From JAWBMQ01 sp038828875 (GTDB lineage Archaea; Nanobdellota; Nanobdellia; Woesearchaeales; JAWBMQ01), in contig JAWBMQ010000005.1 of assembly GCA_038828875.1 (NCBI GenBank), positions 39,003-103,002 on the forward strand: 64,000 bases of DNA, given 5' to 3'. The notes below the pieces were generated by a model. That model did not search any database and had not been told where the DNA came from. It saw nothing but the letters and a program-made list of their open reading frames with translations. Numbering within the stretch: position 1 is the first letter of the stretch; the number at the start of each line of letters is the position of its first letter. The translations under genes and the position numbers were made by a program. This document shows, in pieces, positions 61,438 through 64,000 of this stretch.

Positions 61438-62551
61438 GCCTCAGGAAGATTCCTATTTTTTGAAAGAAATTGCAGAAAAATTTGCAAGAGGAAAAGTATT
61501 AGACCTTTGTACAGGAACAGGAATCATAGGAAATGCCTTATTAAAGTTAAATTCAGTAGAAGAGGTTGTTTTTGCTGATGTTGATGTTGAAAGCATTGAA
61601 TTTTGCAAAAGAACTATTAAGCATGAAAAAGCAAAATTTGTTGTTACTGATCTATTTAGCAATATTTCAGGAAAATTTGATACTATAACTATAAATCCTC
61701 CATATTTGCCAGGTAATTATGAAGAGGATAAAGAAATTTATGCAGGCAAAAATGGATATGAATTTATCTTGAAATTTTTAGAATCTAGTGTAGATTTTTT
61801 AGCAGAGGATGGTAGAATTATTTTATTAATTTCTGAACTTTCTAAACCAAAAGTAATAAAGGAAAAGATAAATTCTTTGCTTTTAGAAATTGAGCACGAA
61901 TTTAGTAAAAGTTTGTTTTTTGAGATGCATTATGTTTATGTTATTAAGAAAAAAAAAGTGAGAAAAGAATTAGAGAAAAAAATAAATCAATTTAAGTACT
62001 ATACTTCTGGTTGGCATAGTTATGTTTATTCTGGTTTTTTTAATAATTCTAAAGTTGCTGTTAAAATTTTCAAAAATAAAATTAACTTTGAAAAAGAGTT
62101 AAAATACTTACTCAAATTACAAAAATATGATTTTGTAGTTAAAGTTTTGGATTACGGGGAGAATTACATTATAGAAGAATTCATTGATGGAATCACTTTT
62201 GATAAGATTTGTAAAATGTTTGATAATAATGAAATTCCTGAACATGTTTTCAAAAATTATATAAAAAAATTATTAGAAATTGCATATTTATTAGATTGTG
62301 AAAATGTTAAGAAAGAAGAGTTTACAAGACCTTACAAAAATGTTTTTTTGATTAATGATAGATTTAAGCTAATTGATTTTGAAAGAGCAAAAGATAACGT
62401 TGGGAACACAAATCAATTTGTAAGCTTTTTGGTTAATAGGTATGGAGATTTGATAAATAATAAAGAAGAAATTATGGTGTTATTAAAAAATTATAAGAAA
62501 CAGAGAGATTTAAATTTAATAATCTCTTTCATAGAAAAAAATATAAACTAA
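61430..62551 (+). CDS. HemK-type methyltransferase fused to a kinase-like domain
   Basis: 373 residues in two parts. Residues 1-175 are an S-adenosylmethionine methyltransferase: 'YEPQEDSYFL', motif I DLCTGTGIIG (25-34), and N89-P-P-Y, the catalytic signature of HemK/PrmC/Mtq2 enzymes that methylate glutamine of release factors. Residues about 185-373 look like a protein kinase: VAVKIF with K212, 'EEFIDGITFDKI' hinge, 'TRPYKNVFL' with N304, and IDFERA with D316. The usual H-R-D catalytic motif is absent; RPxKN and DFERA match archaeal predicted kinases (COG2112-like). A physiological target could be aRF1 (43168), by analogy with Mtq2. Confidence 0.85.
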   Translation: MYEPQEDSYFLKEIAEKFARGKVLDLCTGTGIIGNALLKLNSVEEVVFADVDVESIEFCKRTIKHEKAKFVVTDLFSNISGKFDTITINPPYLPGNYEEDKEIYAGKNGYEFILKFLESSVDFLAEDGRIILLISELSKPKVIKEKINSLLLEIEHEFSKSLFFEMHYVYVIKKKKVRKELEKKINQFKYYTSGWHSYVYSGFFNNSKVAVKIFKNKINFEKELKYLLKLQKYDFVVKVLDYGENYIIEEFIDGITFDKICKMFDNNEIPEHVFKNYIKKLLEIAYLLDCENVKKEEFTRPYKNVFLINDRFKLIDFERAKDNVGNTNQFVSFLVNRYGDLINNKEEIMVLLKNYKKQRDLNLIISFIEKNIN

Positions 62552-62569
62552 TTAGCAAAATTTTCACAT

Positions 62570-63829
62570 ATGAAAAAAAGAGCTTTGTTTTTAGCAGCAT
62601 TAACTCCAGGAGGACTAGAAAGGGTTTTCTACAATTTATATAAAATTTTAGAGGTTGACAATATAATTGTTTTAGATGAAAGACACAATTTCTTTGGAGT
62701 TCCTAAAGATAAGATCTTGGGTTTGCATTCTTATTATCCAAAAGATTTTTGGGGACAAGTTAAGGTAGTGCTAAGTACTTATTGGCAATTAAGAAAAATC
62801 AAGAGAAAGTATGATTTTTCTATTTGCATAAGTGGTCATGAACCATGCAATTTACTAAATGTTTTAACAAGAAAAAATGAGAAAGTCATTTTGACTTTTC
62901 ATGGAAATTATACTATGCATATTTTAAAGAATCCATTTCATCTTAATGCTAGATTTTCAAAAATAAAGATAGCAATAATTAAGTGGATTATTAAAACATT
63001 TTATAATAAAGCAGATGCTATTGTTGTGGTTTCAAAAAACATAGAAGATGATTTTATTAAGAATTGGGGTATAAAAAAAGAGAAAATAAAGATAATTTAT
63101 AATCCTGTTTTTGTTGAGGAAATAAAAAACAAAGCAAAAGAAAAGCTTGAGATTTATGAAAAATTGTTTTCAAATTATGAAGTTATGATAACTGTTGGTA
63201 GGATTTATAATCCAAAAGGTCAATGGTATTTGTTGAAATTTTTGAAAGTTTTACAGAAAAAGCACAAGAAGTTGAAGTTAGTGATTCTTGGTGATGGAGA
63301 AATGAAAGATTTTTTAGTAGAATATGGTAAGAAATTAGGTTTGAAAGTTTATGATTATTCAAAAGATGAATATGATGAGAGTTATGATGTATATTTTTTA
63401 GGTTTTCAAGAGAATCCATTCAAATTTATATCAAGAAGTAAGTTGTTTTTGTTTCCATCGTTTTTCGAAGGTTTACCGATGGTCTTAGTAGAGGCATTGG
63501 CGTCTGGAGCAGTGATAATAAGTTCAGATTGTAGATCCGGGCCTAGAGAGATTTTAGCACCAGATACAGATTTTAATTATGAAACAAAAGATGTAGAATT
63601 TGCGAAGTATGGAATTTTAATGCCAGTGTTAGATATAAATAACAAAGAAGCAAATTTGGAATTAAATGAAGCAGAAAAGAAATGGGTAGAAGTAATTGAT
63701 AGAATGTTGAAAGATGAAAAATTAAGAGAAAAATATATAAAATTAAGCAACCAAAGAGCAAAAGATTTTGATATTGTTAATATTAAGAAAGAATGGGAAA
63801 AATTGTTTGAGGAATTAGAGGGGAAATGA
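62570..63829 (+). CDS. GT4-family glycosyltransferase
   Basis: 419 residues with the GT-B fold. N-terminal acceptor half with 'ALTPGGLERVFYNL', then a C-terminal nucleotide-sugar-binding half: 'MITVGRIYNPKGQWYLLKFLKVLQ', 'LVILGDGEMKDFL', and 'FPSFFEGLPMVLVEALASGAVII', the E-x7-E-like donor-binding motif. Probably adds a sugar to a lipid-linked or surface glycan on the cytoplasmic side. TGA at 63827-63829 shares a base with the next ATG, so it opens a glycan gene run that continues past the window. Confidence 0.9.
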   Translation: MKKRALFLAALTPGGLERVFYNLYKILEVDNIIVLDERHNFFGVPKDKILGLHSYYPKDFWGQVKVVLSTYWQLRKIKRKYDFSICISGHEPCNLLNVLTRKNEKVILTFHGNYTMHILKNPFHLNARFSKIKIAIIKWIIKTFYNKADAIVVVSKNIEDDFIKNWGIKKEKIKIIYNPVFVEEIKNKAKEKLEIYEKLFSNYEVMITVGRIYNPKGQWYLLKFLKVLQKKHKKLKLVILGDGEMKDFLVEYGKKLGLKVYDYSKDEYDESYDVYFLGFQENPFKFISRSKLFLFPSFFEGLPMVLVEALASGAVIISSDCRSGPREILAPDTDFNYETKDVEFAKYGILMPVLDINNKEANLELNEAEKKWVEVIDRMLKDEKLREKYIKLSNQRAKDFDIVNIKKEWEKLFEELEGK

Positions 63830-64000
63830 TGAATAAAAGATTAAATGGAGGTACTTTTCTAGATTATGGTATTCCTCAAGGAGATTCAATATTGGTGTTT
63901 CAGCAATATAAACCTAAAAAAATAATAGGATTTGAGCCAGATGAAAAAAATTATAAAGATGCAAAAAGCGTCATTCATAAAGACAAAATTAATAATATCA
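63829..64000 (+). CDS. FkbM-like methyltransferase, cut by window end
   Basis: 57 codons are visible with no stop. 'TFLDYGIPQGDSILVFQQYKPKKIIGFEPDEKNY' follows the FkbM-type pattern (FLDxGxxxGD...GFEPDxxNY), a Rossmann methyltransferase motif I plus acidic loop, common in glycan clusters. GAGGGG lies 5 nt before ATG 63829; an ATG three bases earlier is too close to it. The call rests on one motif, so it is tentative. Confidence 0.6.
   Translation, partial: MNKRLNGGTFLDYGIPQGDSILVFQQYKPKKIIGFEPDEKNYKDAKSVIHKDKINNI

Noticed and set aside
1..64000. CRISPR arrays, insertion sequences, integrase/attachment sites, rRNA genes, inteins
   Set aside because: I looked for regularly spaced repeats, transposase or integrase motifs and intein blocks (PolB, Cdc48, aIF5B) and saw none; the only long direct repeat is the assembly duplication at 27.6-27.9 kb.

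Overview
The window is a gene-dense, strongly AT-rich archaeal chromosome segment. The evidence for Archaea is: a complete archaeal-order spc ribosomal operon with the archaeal/eukaryal proteins eS4, eL32, eL19 and eL18; aIF5B; ABCE1; aRF1; RpoN; Cdc48; HerA; family B DNA polymerase; RNase P protein Rnp4; and a SecY plus DUF106/EMC3-type insertase pair. A single-chain primase joining the PriS catalytic part to the PriL Fe-S part, many small proteins, short spacers and an lgt-like lipoprotein gene point to the DPANN group (Nanoarchaeota/Woesearchaeota/Pacearchaeota-like). That placement is inference. The standard genetic code fits throughout. First genes of transcription units tend to have a TATA box about 26-30 bp before the start codon and no leader. 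Internal genes carry AGGTGA-type Shine-Dalgarno (SD) sites 3-6 nt before the start.

Layout. 1-9.4 kb: a membrane protein cut by the window edge, a protein disulfide oxidoreductase, two MFS transporters, aIF5B, a TM1266-like small protein, HerA and a LemA-like protein. 9.5-15 kb: a DUF368 polyprenyl-phosphate transporter candidate, ABCE1 and a Ca-type P-ATPase. 14.8-17.9 kb: an overlapping trio of membrane protein, fused primase and TatD. 17.9-26.7 kb (minus strand): two unknown genes behind a palindromic operator-like promoter, tRNA-His joined to hisS, cysteine-rich and other lipoproteins, a decayed lipoprotein gene, thioredoxin reductase, a 13-codon micro-gene and a Trm5-like methyltransferase with a large insertion. 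26.7-33.2 kb: a FAD oxidoreductase broken by an assembly fault, two tRNA-Gly genes, an HD protein, Rnp4, and a two-gene surface module with tandem lysozyme-like domains. 33.2-39.7 kb (minus): HD protein, serS, a CTP-dependent lipid kinase-like protein, the eL18-uL13-uS9-rpoN operon, and a coiled-coil transglutaminase-like protein downstream of tRNA-Leu. 39.9-45.8 kb: acylphosphatase, Cdc48, aRF1, a PIN protein, and an lgt-like gene with two small membrane paralogues. 45.9-55 kb: the uS17-to-SecY operon plus the insertase gene. 55-64 kb: class II aldolase, HAD phosphatase, radical SAM enzyme, PolB, a lipid kinase, a winged-helix protein, a HemK-type methyltransferase fused to a kinase-like domain, a glycosyltransferase, and an FkbM-like gene cut by the edge.

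The genes cohere as replication/translation housekeeping plus a surface-directed set (lgt-like protein, several lipobox proteins, a secreted lysozyme-like protein, a transglutaminase-like protein, a polyprenyl-phosphate carrier, a glycosyltransferase). Four N runs interrupt genes. One (27.7 kb) is a false gap between overlapping contig ends. One (42.1 kb) probably hides no sequence. One (34.7 kb) hides roughly its stated length. One (44.0 kb) hides far more than its stated length and makes two genes look fused. No CRISPR array, insertion sequence, rRNA or replication origin was seen.
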